Below are positions 11,936 to 23,019 of a stretch of 64,000 nucleotides of DNA, in pieces. The stretch is from NCBI RefSeq assembly GCF_018143015.1, contig NC_054749.1, forward strand, positions 34,774,000 through 34,837,999, read 5' to 3'. The position numbers were made by a program, and so were the translations under genes. The stretch comes from Lytechinus variegatus. Taxonomy: Eukaryota > Echinodermata > Echinoidea > Temnopleuroida > Toxopneustidae. How positions within the stretch are numbered: position 1 is the stretch's first letter; every line of letters begins with the position of its first letter. The notes beneath the pieces were generated by a model. The model had not been told where the DNA came from. It did not search any database and was given only the letters and a program-made list of their open reading frames with translations.

Positions 11936-12057
11936 CTTCAATGGTCAATTACACTGGTCAGTCCAGTCAAGTATACAGAGGGATGCATCCATGAAGGAAT
12001 TTTGAACAAAAGCCATTGTCCACTAAGCCAGTTCTACCAGTCTGTCTGCAAGGCCGA

Positions 12058-12235
12058 TTTATTTATTTATTTATTCATTCATTCATTCATTCATTCATTC
12101 ATTCATTCATCCATCCATCCATCCACATTCATTCATTCATTCATCTATTCATTCATTCATTCATCTATTCATTCATTCATTCATTCATCCATCCATCCAT
12201 CCATCCATTAATTAATTAATTTATTTATTACAGTA
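12058..12235 (+). repeat. Compound (ATTC)n/(ATCC)n/(ATTT)n microsatellite
   Basis: Four-base repeats run from atttatttattcattc through blocks of catc and attc to attaattaatttattt. The Ile-His-Ser-Phe reading frames over it are by-products of the repeat. Confidence 0.95.
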
Positions 12236-12774
12236 TATTTATACAGGATAACAAGCTCAGATTGACTGTTTAACAGCATGGCCCTGTTAACACTAAATAA
12301 AAATATAGAGTAATTTAGGTTCTATACAAATAATGAATTCAATACATTACAGAAAATCAATGATTCAAAAATTGTTCAATATAAAATAATTGTTTGAGGA
12401 ATCGGTGAAAAGAGAAAAGTTATCATAGACAAAACAATTACAGTAAAATGTAAACCAAAGTATGTGATATCATTGACACATTCAATAATTCAGCAAGATT
12501 TATGAAGGAAATTAGTTAGATTTGAAGGTTGATTCGTAGCATATTGGATAATGATATTGCATTTAAGTAGAAATTCGGGAATACAATTATCATTGAGCAT
12601 CAGCAGAAAAGTTACAAAATTTGTATACCATTTAGGGTATATAGGTTGGTGAGATATGAATTCTATTCATGTGACATTCATTCTATGGGTCACTGCAATA
12701 TACTAACAAAAAATCGGATAGCGCTATTCGCCAGCATGAATATTCATGATTACAAACGGTGCCTAGAGTCCAGC

Positions 12775-13700
12775 TTTCAGATCGGAAAATCAAAATTTCT
12801 AGCTCGCACTTCACGCTCGCATCGACTGTTCAGTTATTTACATATCATTTTCATGATTGAACAACATGCTTAGAATATCCAGTTTTCATGTTTAAATATC
12901 CACAAATTTCAGCTCGCGCTCCGCACTATAGCATCAATTGTTTAGACATATTACACCCATCCTATTCATTGTTACATTGCTTTGAATGTCCTGTTTTAGG
13001 TCGAAAATTTAAGTTTACAAATCAGCTCGCTCTTAGCGCTCTCATTAACTATTTGATTTGATACTCATCCTTTGATTGCAAAAAGTTGCTAACCTGTCCA
13101 ATTTTCAATCAGAATCTAAACAATTTTCAGCTCGCGCTTCGCGCACGCATTATATGATTGGTGAGATATATATATTCTATATATGAGTCACTGCAAACAA
13201 TCATTAATAGGTCCCTTTTCTGTATATTAATAAATTCAGCTCGTGCTTTGCACTTGCATGTTTAGTTAGAAAAACATTGTTTACGAAGACAAAAAGTACT
13301 TAGAATGTCCTGGTTTCAGTTCGGAAAATCGAAATTTCAGTTCGCGCTTCGCTCTCGCATCAATAAATTAGGCCTATATACCCATCCTATTCATGCTTAA
13401 GGTGCTTAGAATGTCCAGTTTATGTCGAGATATTAAAAATTTTCAGCTCGCGCTTCGCTTGTACTATTTGATTGGTGAGATATGTATTTTATTCATGAGT
13501 CACTGCATCGGGTGCTTTTGCAGGTCAGTATATTCAAAATATCTCGCGCTTCTTGATCGCATTAAGATAGATACGCGCCTTGTTCATGATTACAAAAAAT
13601 GCCCAAAATATTACATTTTTTGGTCTAATTACATCTGTACATGAAAGACATGTATAACAAAAATTGAGCTCGCGCTTTGCGCTCGAAAGAAATATTTAGA
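12775..13700 (+). repeat. Degenerate tandem array with a cagctcgcgcttcgcgctc core
   Basis: About nine copies of a GC-rich palindromic core (gctcgcgcttcgcgctcgca and variants) are spaced 95-130 bp apart, near 12800, 12912, 13024, 13129, 13217, 13338, 13445, 13543 and 13666. The AT-rich stretch between cores often contains cttagaatgtcc and catcctattcatg. Another core sits near 14400. The same unit occurs in reverse inside the hAT-like element at 17088-17967. Confidence 0.8.
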
Positions 13701-13839
13701 CCTCACGAGATACCATATCGTTTTTAAGCTTAAAAAAAAGAACTTACACATGTAACTGCTCTCTTTAGTTAGGACAAACCCTAAATCAAAATTATTAATA
13801 AAAAAGCATGAAAATTAGATTTTGGCGGCCGATCGGTAG

Positions 13840-13906
13840 AAAATGTGAATGGAAATATTTTTCCGCCTCCTCCTTTTGATGAAAGCTGGATCTGCCCCTG
13901 CGTATG
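13840..13906 (-). mobile_element. Terminus of a hAT-like element
   Basis: On the minus strand the segment reads CAGGGGCAGATCCAGCTTTC and then a purine-rich tract. It resembles the CAGGGGCGTCGATCC terminus of the element at 17088-17967. The opposite end was not located, so this may close a large decayed element that includes the 12775-13700 array. Confidence 0.4.
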
Positions 13907-13909
13907 TCG

Positions 13910-15180
13910 AAATAAAATGTGACTGATGAGAATGCAGAACACCTCCAGGACGTCGGTAATCGGAAATGAAATATATTGGAATTCAAGGGCCTCCACCCCC
14001 CTTCCCCAGTGGAAAAGGCATAGCGACGCCCGTGCTTGCATTATCTATTTAGGTCTTGTGAGATACATCATCGTGTATTTAAGAAACTTCATTCTGTAGG
14101 ACTACCCCCAAAACAAAGTCATCTTGCTTCACTACAAAACTTCAAGCCCTCCCCCCCGGCTGAAAGACCCTAGCTCAGCCACTGATGAGGAGATTGAGTC
14201 AATTCCCTTCGAGATTGCATCATTTCCAAGAGGTTATCAATATTCCTTAAAGGATATTCTTAAACGACTAGTAAAGAAATTACAGCTCCCGCTCACATAA
14301 CTCTAGTAGGGCCTACTCTTATAAGAGGTTAAATAAAAATTAAAACACCAAAAAGCTTTAAATTCTGTGCTTTCTGGTCGTTAGATAAAGTGAACAGAAA
14401 AATGCTGGCGCTTCGCGCTCGCAATTATTCTTTTTGAAAAGTGGTATTACATTAAATAAATGGATCTTTCTTTCATGAACACATCTTAAAAAAAGGGGTC
14501 TCCAATTGTATATTTTATGTGATTATGATTATGACACATTTGCCTCGCTGCTAGGGGGGAGGGGCGCCATTATCGAAAAGTACACAAGGGCGCAAAAATC
14601 AGATCGAGCCCCCCGGGGAGCAAAATCCTTGATACGAGCCTGATACCCCCACCCCCTTTGTTTCAGTTTTGTCAATGTAGATCTATATACTTACACCCAC
14701 TTGTCTTGAATGTCCATCAATCACTACACATAAGTATACCACCGATCTATTTCAAAATATCTTTCATCTTGTACAGATGTCACATGATTGAACGATATAT
14801 ACATTCTGTACATTATACAGGTACCAACTTAAAAATATCTCGTACGCGAGAAAAATTACCCATTTTCATTCGCATTTTACCATTTTCAAACACAGTATTG
14901 CAAGGGACAATGATTCTTCTCTACATATATTTCACTTTATCGCATCACTGACAGAGTGACTTTGGCTTCCCATACAGATCATGCAGGAAGAGAGCCATAT
15001 TGAAATTAGAAAAAAAATCGATAAGATTGTTATCACAGCGACACAGCACAAAGTATATAATATCAATAAATTATTCACTTAATATATTTTGTACCGTCAT
15101 GATAATGGATCAAGAGGAAGGCCCCACGATTCAGGTTTAAGCATTGAGTGTATAGAAGAAATCGATCCCCTGCCGAACCT
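13910..15180. other. No supported gene; repeat debris upstream of the receptor gene
   Basis: Contains short G/C-rich transposon-like remnants (near 14130-14160 and 14550-14660) in AT-rich sequence. Any 5' untranslated exon or signal-peptide exon of the downstream receptor gene would be expected here or further left, but I could not identify one. Confidence 0.35.
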
Positions 15181-15219
15181 AGCCATTCTTCAGCGAATGT
15201 CGCAAACAGTATTCCGAAC

Positions 15220-17195
15220 ATGGCTCAATCTCTGCCAAACTTGGCCGATTCCATGCAGGGTTTGGCTGGTTCTTTTCCAAACATCACCGAAACATTTCCA
15301 GACCTATCTGGTTATCTTCCAAACATCACCGATTCTTTTCAGAACATAGGTATAGCCGGTTATCTTCAAAATATCAGCGAAGCATTGCCGAACCTTACTG
15401 ATGTCATCCAGGACACTATAGCCGGTAATCAGGAAACCGCTTTAGCAATACCCTTTGTAGGAGATGTAGAAACAGATGTGGTTGATGAAATCACTGGTAT
15501 CCTACCTGAAACACCAGTTAATGAATCGATATCGACTGTCATAACATCGGGTATGACTACCGCAAAACCAGAAATTACAGATTTTGTCAAGAATGTCTCA
15601 ACGACTATTTTATCAACTGTGGCTGTTGTGAACGATTCTGTCATACAGACACCAAATTTCAATGCGACGACAATGGCTCCAACGAAAGAACCAGTGAAGA
15701 AAATGACCACATTGTGGTCCAGCATCTCAACGACGATATCATCATATAACGGCACCGAACTCGGCATCAACTCCACGACATCATCAGAGTCGGCCTGCGG
15801 ATCAGGTTATACGGTCGATGAATGCGAGTGGGTAGTCAACTTCGAACGCATTCTGTCTCCCATTCTCATGGTCCTCATCATCATCGGTCTCGTCGCTAAT
15901 ATATACATCGTTTACACAGTCGTCGCCCGTAAAGACATGAGGACGTTCTCCAACCTCTTCATGACCAATCTGAGCGTCACCCATCTCATCTTCCTCGTCG
16001 TTATCGGTGCTACCGACGTCTATGATTACGTGTTGACGGTCCGTGACATTGCTCATAGCAGTCTCATACCATCGTCTGTACATCTCTACATCAGTCTCGT
16101 AAGTACTACTATTGATCTCTTTTACGAACATAACTGATGCATCGATTATAAGTAGATGAAAAATGTAAGTTTATATAGTACAGTTTTAAATCATGGTATA
16201 TAAACTTTGTCAATTAAAAGTTGCAAACAGTACTGGGTCCGGGTCAGGACATCACAAGAGGGGCAGGGGTAAAAAGAATCTCTGAGGCTAGTTGGCAATT
16301 TATATTTACAACCCCTAAAACGGCCTTAAAAAGTGATGATCTAAAATGAAACGTCCACATGTGACGTTTAAGAAAATAACAGAGATAATGTTCCATTGGT
16401 GGACATCTCCCCCCCCCAAAAAAAAAGGAGAAAGATAAAAAACAAGATTAAAATGAAACTCATTGTTGGGGGGGGGGAGGGAGTAGTACACTTCCTTCTT
16501 TCCTATGGACATTGAATTGGGGGCACATCCACAGTTGGAAGAAGGCACGGACCCGTGCCCCCTGAATTAGTTCTAGGGAAAAAGGGCGAGCAGTAGTGAA
16601 TATTCTTTACAGATCACAATGAATTCTCTTCTTTAAAAAAAAATATATATTTTGTGTTTTCAATCTCTAAATTCTTAATGGTCCCTTTTCGATGTAAAAA
16701 AATTTGTTTTATTTCCCTCACAGGTTATAACCAACTGCGATGTCTCCATGTTAACGGCTCTATCCATCGATCGTTATGTTGCTATCAGCGTCGATCCGAA
16801 GAAAGTGGCTAAATATTCTAAAGTGAAGATAACAACAGGCGTATGCGCCCTTGTCTGGATTGGTAAGAAACTATTCTATCTATAAATTTGCTTCACAATG
16901 CAATAGGCCATTAGGTTTCAAGAATTGACCCATCAGCCCTTTTTTCAAATTGTTGACCAAACAACCGAGAGAACAGGCCAAATATTTTGTTCCCTGTTTT
17001 CCGTCGTCTCTCCATTATTTTTTTTTTCTAAGACCCAGGTTTCAGAGAACATCCCGAGGAATTCTTATATTTCTTATATACGGTATGCAGGGGCGTCGAT
17101 CCATTTTTCAGATGGGGGGGGGGCAAAATCATTAACGTTCCAAAGGTGTTACGTTCGATCGTACAAAACACCCACCCACACACATGTATATATAT

Positions 17196-17257
<62 letters not shown>

Positions 17258-19058
17258 CTCATGAGACACAGACACGTATCTCACCAACAAATTAATGCGA
17301 GCGCGAAGCGCGAGCTGATTTCTTTAGTATACTGACAGGAAAAGCGTGCCTGTTTAGGACTGTTTGTAGTAACTCATGAGGAGGATACATATCTCACTAC
17401 ACAGATAGTACGAGTGCCGAGAGTGAGCTGAAATTTCTTTATATTCTGACTTGAAAACTTGATATTCTAAGCATTTTTGGTACCAATGATTAACATTTGT
17501 ATCTGAAAGAAGAATAGATGCAAGCGCGAAGCGCGAGCTGAAAATTTTGATATTTCGACCTGAAAAATGACAGTTTAATGGACGCTTTTGATAAAGAACA
17601 AGATATATATCCAAGAAAAGATGATTGCAAATCGAAGCAGGAGTTCTTTTGAGGCTTAGAATTGAAAACGGGACATTTACATTCACCTATTTAATCATGA
17701 AAAGTATAGGTTTTTGCTACAGAAATGACGCGAGCGCGAAGCGCGAGCTGAAAATTTTTATATTCCAATCTGAAAAGCGGACATTTTGAGCACGATTTTA
17801 AATAAAGAACGAGTTGTGTATCTCAATCTCGCTTGCTGAACATTACAATCTTGGTTTTTTTAAATGCATATCCAGAATTATTGGGGGGCAAAATGATGTT
17901 TGCCCCCCAATATTTTCATTGGTGGGGCGATCGCCCCCTGCCCCCCCCCCCAGGATCGACGCCTCTGACGGTATGCTTGACCTTGCTCTCATAATACATT
18001 TGTTCAATTTCATGATTTTTCTCCATGCAGCATCTCTGGCAGTGTGTGCACCCGTCTTCTACAGCGTTGATACCACTAACGGTTCCTTCGACATTTCCGA
18101 ATCCAGCTTCAAAGTGGCCATGAGCATCTCTTTCGTGGTCTCCTATATCATCCCCCTGGCCGTCATCACCGTCGTCTACTTCGCCATCAGACGCAAGCTT
18201 CGAAAGCGAGGCGGCGAATCCTTGCGCGTCAAGAAGGACGGGGTCGTGGTGACGCGTACGCCAGAGGAATACCGTCTGTACCACGATCAGCAGATTCTTC
18301 GGAGTATCCTCGTCATCGTTCTCCTTTATACATTCAACTTCGGTGCGCGTTACATCACCAAAATGATCATCTACCTGTCCATACCATTCGGCAGGATCGC
18401 TATCTTCGTAGCCACGCAGTTGAGTGAGACAGCCGCCATTTTGACGGCAAGCCTGCAGCCGATAGTGTACGTGGTGTTGCATCCGACTTTCAGTAAGCAC
18501 ACCAGAGAGAGGTTCGCTTGCAGCGGTGGTACCAAGAGTTTTGGGTGCTGCGTGTATTGCGGCAAGTGTTACATTGCTTGTTGTACTTGTTGTGGGTTGA
18601 TTAGGTTGTCTCCGGTTCCACAACCTAGCCTACGAGGAGACGGGGATGTTGGCAAGAGGCAAAGCAAGAAAACTGATAGAGTGGTATTGGTGGAAAACAT
18701 GGAACTCGACATAATTCCACCTCCTCCTTCTCCGACTTCGCGCAATCCTTCTTCCCCAACAAGTAGAACTTCTCCTTCCCCCTCTACTCCTCAAAACCCC
18801 GCCTCCCCTCCTTCAAATTTTGACTCACCTCCTCCTTCCTCTTCTCCTGCTTATATCCCACATGCATCGTCTCCTTCTTTCCCTCCACTTTCTCCGACCG
18901 ATCCAAGTCGAATCTCATCCTCTTCTCCTCCATCTCAGAATCACATCCCTTCTCCTCCTTCTTATCTTCCTCCTTCTCCTCCCTATCCCCACGCTGTTCT
19001 ATTCTTTCCTTCTCCAAGACCTTCATCTCCTCCTTGCTTAGATTGTGAGGAGCCGTAG
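15220..19058 (+). CDS. Divergent class A (rhodopsin-like) G-protein-coupled receptor
   Basis: Exons: about 15193-16098, 16724-16862, 18031-19058; all junctions are GT/AG and in phase. The 5' limit is uncertain. The frame is open from just after a TGA at 15145, the first ATG is at 15220, and an acceptor (CATTCTTCAG) sits at 15183-15192, so an upstream exon is possible. From 15220 the protein is 681 residues. Residues 1-210 form a Ser/Thr-rich ectodomain with repeated PNIT/PNLT segments and about ten N-glycosylation sequons. Seven hydrophobic helices follow: TM1 near 211-236, then TM2 with NLSVTHL and TM3 ending SIDRYVAI (DRY at 309-311). TM5 contains a proline. TM6 (LLYTFNFG) lacks CWxP, and TM7 has QPIVY instead of NPxxY. 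The tail is Cys-rich (GCCVYCGKCYIACCTCCG), then Pro/Ser-rich. The likely role is a plasma-membrane receptor; the ligand is unknown. Confidence 0.85.
17088..17967. mobile_element. Non-autonomous hAT-like element in receptor intron 2
   Basis: The ends are CAGGGGCGTCGATCC and GGATCGACGCCTCTG, an inverted repeat with a single mismatch. They are flanked by identical 8-bp copies acggtatg at 17080-17087 and 17968-17975, the target-duplication size of hAT elements. The interior holds a (TA)n tract, G/C-rich sub-terminal runs and four reverse copies of the gcgcgaagcgcgagctga core. There is no transposase. It ends only 55 bp before the acceptor of the next exon. Confidence 0.85.
17185..17255 (+). repeat. 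(TA)n microsatellite
   Basis: About 70 bp of almost pure TA repeats, with two TACA interruptions at the left end. Confidence 0.97.
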
Positions 19059-20025
19059 TCGGAATTAAAGAATTCGAACTCATTCTGAATCTATACTTCA
19101 AATTAGTACAAATAGTACTGTTTAATCGTCTCATTAGATTCGGATTATGGAATAAAATTCGACTTCAGTTATGATGTACAAATACTCTTAATTCCATCTT
19201 CTACTTTGGATAACATTTCGATTGCTAATTTTCCTGGGGAGGGAATTAAGAAATTTAATTCTTGCAATAAATAAATGATGTACATGTATATTTCAATTGG
19301 ATTGATAATTTTATTTGGAATAAACGGACTAATTATTAATTTTGTATCATTCAGTCTTTGTTAAAACTTCTCTTTTACAAAAAAAACATGAAAAGCCGGT
19401 GATCATTATAGTTTGTTCTTTTTAAATATATCTTTAGTATATCTGCACAGAAACAATGGATGAGATGAAAACAGCGCGGTAGATTATAGAGGATATTTAT
19501 ATATTATGTAGCTGTGTTATACATAAATGATTATCTCTGTAGTATTATCAAGATCACCTTTCTATTCGAATGATGTTGCTTTTTTAAAAGGTGAAATGTC
19601 TTTACATTCAGCTGTTTGTGTCACTGCGTTGGGTTTCTTACGAAAATTATTACATCCAACGAACGACCCCGTTTTTTGAGCTCCGTTTATCCTGTAAAAG
19701 AAAATCAGACAAAATCAAGCAACATCTCTCCTTTGGCTCGAAACATTGAGTCGGTCCGTTCGTTAATTCTAAACTTGAAATTTAATGAAGTTTGATAAGA
19801 AATAAATCCACTGGTTATCATTGAAACACGATTCACAATCTTCCACACCATGATAAGAAACTGAAATTGAGTATTTCACTATCATGGGCTTCCAATCTAG
19901 TGCATTTAGTTAGAGCAATTTTCACCAAACGGAAACCAGCAACTGGATTGCACGGTTCGAATCAATTCCATCGGGTAGCAACTTACTACTCTGAGCTACG
20001 TTTCGTCAAAGTCCATCGATGATGT
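19059..20025. other. Receptor 3' flank; no gene seen
   Basis: AT-rich sequence after the receptor stop codon. AATAAA-like words occur near 19150, 19268 and 19319 and could serve as polyadenylation signals; the functional one cannot be chosen from sequence alone. Confidence 0.4.
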
Positions 20026-20029
20026 GACG

Positions 20030-20105
20030 GGATTCGAATCCCGCACCTTGCAAATCACAGTCTGGCGAGTTATTTATTAGACCACGTTACCTCACAGCAG
20101 ACAGA
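20030..20105 (-). repeat. tRNA-like relic (SINE head or tRNA pseudogene)
   Basis: The minus strand contains GAGGTAACGTGGTCTAATAA and, 3' of it, a strong B-box GGATTCGAATCCC. A plausible T-arm is present, but the D and anticodon arms are imperfect, so it is not called as a functional tRNA. It lies just downstream of the JmjC stop codon, on the same strand. Confidence 0.4.
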
Positions 20106-20120
20106 TTTGGAGTCGGTTAT

Positions 20121-22965
20121 TCAATCATACTCCGAGCCGATTGTGATACTGATACCGCCGGGGTGGATATCCGTTTTGTGGTACCATTTATTGGTATCAA
20201 CCACGACTGCAAGGATAGAACAAATAAATGAAGTGCATGGTAACTCGTGTTTATTCACCAATTCGAATAAAAACGATTTTATTTCATGAAATACTAGGAA
20301 ACTTTTTATTAAATCATAGAGGTCTACCAGAGCGTTTGCTAGCCATTGAAAATGGCTACAATCGGAAGTAAATTTAGTTGGAAGCAATGACTGATGCGCA
20401 ATGGTTGGTAAATTGTGTAGAGGCCCATGTAAGTTCATTACTTCCACCCATAAGTAGATGCATAATAGTCTTATGTAAGCATCGTGGTGTAGCGGTTCTG
20501 ACTCTCGCCTTGTAATCAGAGGGTCGTGTGTTCGAATCCAACCATGGTCTAGCGTCCTTTGGCAACGCGTCAATCCACAATGTGCCAGTCGCCACCGAGG
20601 TGTTAAATGGGTACCAGGTAGGATGCGAAAGAATATATGCCTAGCAATTGAGTCTTGATAATCTTGTTGGAATGCTCCCCAGGGAGTGAAGAAGGTGCAT
20701 ACATTATATGAGGGCATGCAAGGGTCCGATGACCGGGGTAATAATATCTGTAAAGCGCTTTGAGACGTTGTTAAGATGTATTGAAGCGCTAAAGCGGATT
20801 ATTATAATTATTAGTGCTATTATTTTACAGTGTATTTTCTATTTAATGTTCAAATGCACTTCCGAGGACATATTGATAGTAGAAGTGAGTTGATATACAG
20901 TTTTTTAGGTATTGCCTGAAGTCTTGAATACACAAATGAAAATTAACAGTTAATTAATCTTACAACCAATGAAAACAAATGGTAGATTTTCAATTTAATT
21001 TCAAAGTTTGCTTAACGTCTATATAGTTGATGCTAATGTTATTTTCCTATATCTTTTTTTTTTACAAAGATATTGTTGCATTCTAATCGATTTGTATGAA
21101 TTACTTTGGGGGGGAATGGGAAACTTAATGATATTCTTAGCACTCAGAAGGGAAACAAATATATATGTGGACAAATAGAGGCTACTTATGTAGGGTGGGG
21201 GTAAGCTTAGAATAAAAGTACAATATCGATTATGTAAAGAATATATCATCATGTTTTTTTCTTGTTTTCTAATAAATACATGATTGAATATACTTACTGA
21301 CATTCCCTTTGACCATGGTAGCATTGATTTCATGACAGACGTGTTCACATTCTGGTGGAGGGATGAGCGTCCATGTTTTAGAACCACTGATCTGAGCCTG
21401 CCACGAAGGTCTGTCCACACTGTCAATCTAAGATGGTGAATATAGCCAAGTGAGGGAATGATTAAAGCATAGTTACAGGAGGAAGTGAAAAGGCGTCTGC
21501 CAATCAAATACGGTCAGTGTATACATTCGTAGTTCCGATGCTTCGTTATTCCGAAGGTTCGGATATTCCGAAAGTTCGCTTTTCCGAAGGTTCGTTTTTC
21601 CGAAGGTTCGTAAGTCCGATAACGAAATGAGGTTCGCAATTCCGAAGGTTCGTTAGTCAGAAAACAAAGTGAGGTTCGTAATTCCGACGGTTCGTAATCC
21701 GAAAACGAAATGAGGTTCGTAATTCCGAAGGACCGTCTGACTCAGTCCGAAAACATAATGATTAACGAACCTTATTTCGTTTTCGGACTAACGAACCTTC
21801 GATGCAACGAACCTTATTTCGTTTTCGGATGAACGAACCTTCGGAACATCGAACCTTATTTCGTTTTCGGACTAACGAACCTTCGGAATATCGCCACAAA
21901 TGTTCGGATTAACGAACATCGAGGTATAGGAAATTTACGCGTTTCGGAATTACGAACCTTCGGAATAAAGAACCATCGGAATTACGAACCTTCGGAATTA
22001 CGAAGTGTAACCCAGTGTATAAACCGTACAAAATCACAGGCAGAATGACTGCATTACTGATCTATTCAATTATAACAATTGTTTTTATTGCCAAAACATA
22101 GTTACTGATTAGGGTGAAACTGATTGTGACATACAGATATACCTTATTCGTATATATCTCTATGGATCGTGAGCAGTCTCTTTGGAATTAAACACACCAA
22201 TAAATAATAAGCAGGGGTCTGTTGCAGGAAGAGTTGCGTTTAAACGTAAGTCAAATAATCAATCGCAACTCCCAAATGCGCGCTGTTGATTGGTTGAAAA
22301 TCAAGTTGCGCATGATTTTTAGAGTTGCGATTGATTGCAACTCTTTCTGCAACAGGCCCCCGGTGCATTAACTCTTGGGATGCTTCAAGTTCAAATTCAC
22401 TTTATTAGCTCTCTTTTGAGATGAGTAAAAGAAAACATTGAGAAATGAATTGTTCGGCTGCATGGGGTTTACTCACAATTTCACACACAGCAAAAAACTG
22501 TGGTGTTAACCGGTGTACATAGAGGACCACACTAGTTATTTTACACCGGTGTTAAATTGGTGGTGTTAGTTTTACACCTATAGGTGTTATTACAACACCT
22601 TTTGTTGTTACATTTACACTCTTTGGTGTTATGTTTAATCTCTAGGGTGTAATTTTAACACCTCAGGGTATGGTCCTCTATTAACACCAATTGCTGTCAG
22701 ATTTAACACCGCAGTTTTTACAGTGCATCAAGTTAGTGGTGGAAAATATTTTAATATTTTAGTGAAGTACTTAGCAAGCATATGACAGATAGAGAAAAGA
22801 GAGGTGAAAATTGAGTAAAGGTAAATATATAAAGATAACTCGAGTTAACATATTTTAAGACATAAAGGGATTAGAAGAAAGGGAGAACGAGGGATGATAG
22901 GTGATAAAGGGAGAGGGGTAGCCGGTGGGAGGAGGAAAGAAAGAAGGACGGGAGGAAGGAAGGAA

Positions 22966-23019
<54 letters not shown>

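Noticed and set aside
11918-12219. Frames rich in Ile-His-Ser-Phe
   Set aside because: Direct translation of an (ATTC)n/(ATCC)n microsatellite.
15148-15150. Start codon of the receptor at the first codon after the upstream stop
   Set aside because: The codon there is GTG, not ATG; the exon more likely begins at an acceptor near 15192 or uses ATG 15220.
17814-18030. In-frame upstream extension of receptor exon 3
   Set aside because: It translates the end of the hAT-like element and intron; the acceptor at 18029-18030 restores the receptor phase.
17916-19134. Long minus-strand frames opposite the receptor tail
   Set aside because: Shadows of the coding strand; their charged composition mirrors the Pro/Ser pyrimidine tract.
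20374-20717. Minus-strand frame of 198 codons ending with the JmjC C-terminus
   Set aside because: Only its last 28 codons (20121-20206) are the real JmjC exon; the rest translates a SINE and intron.
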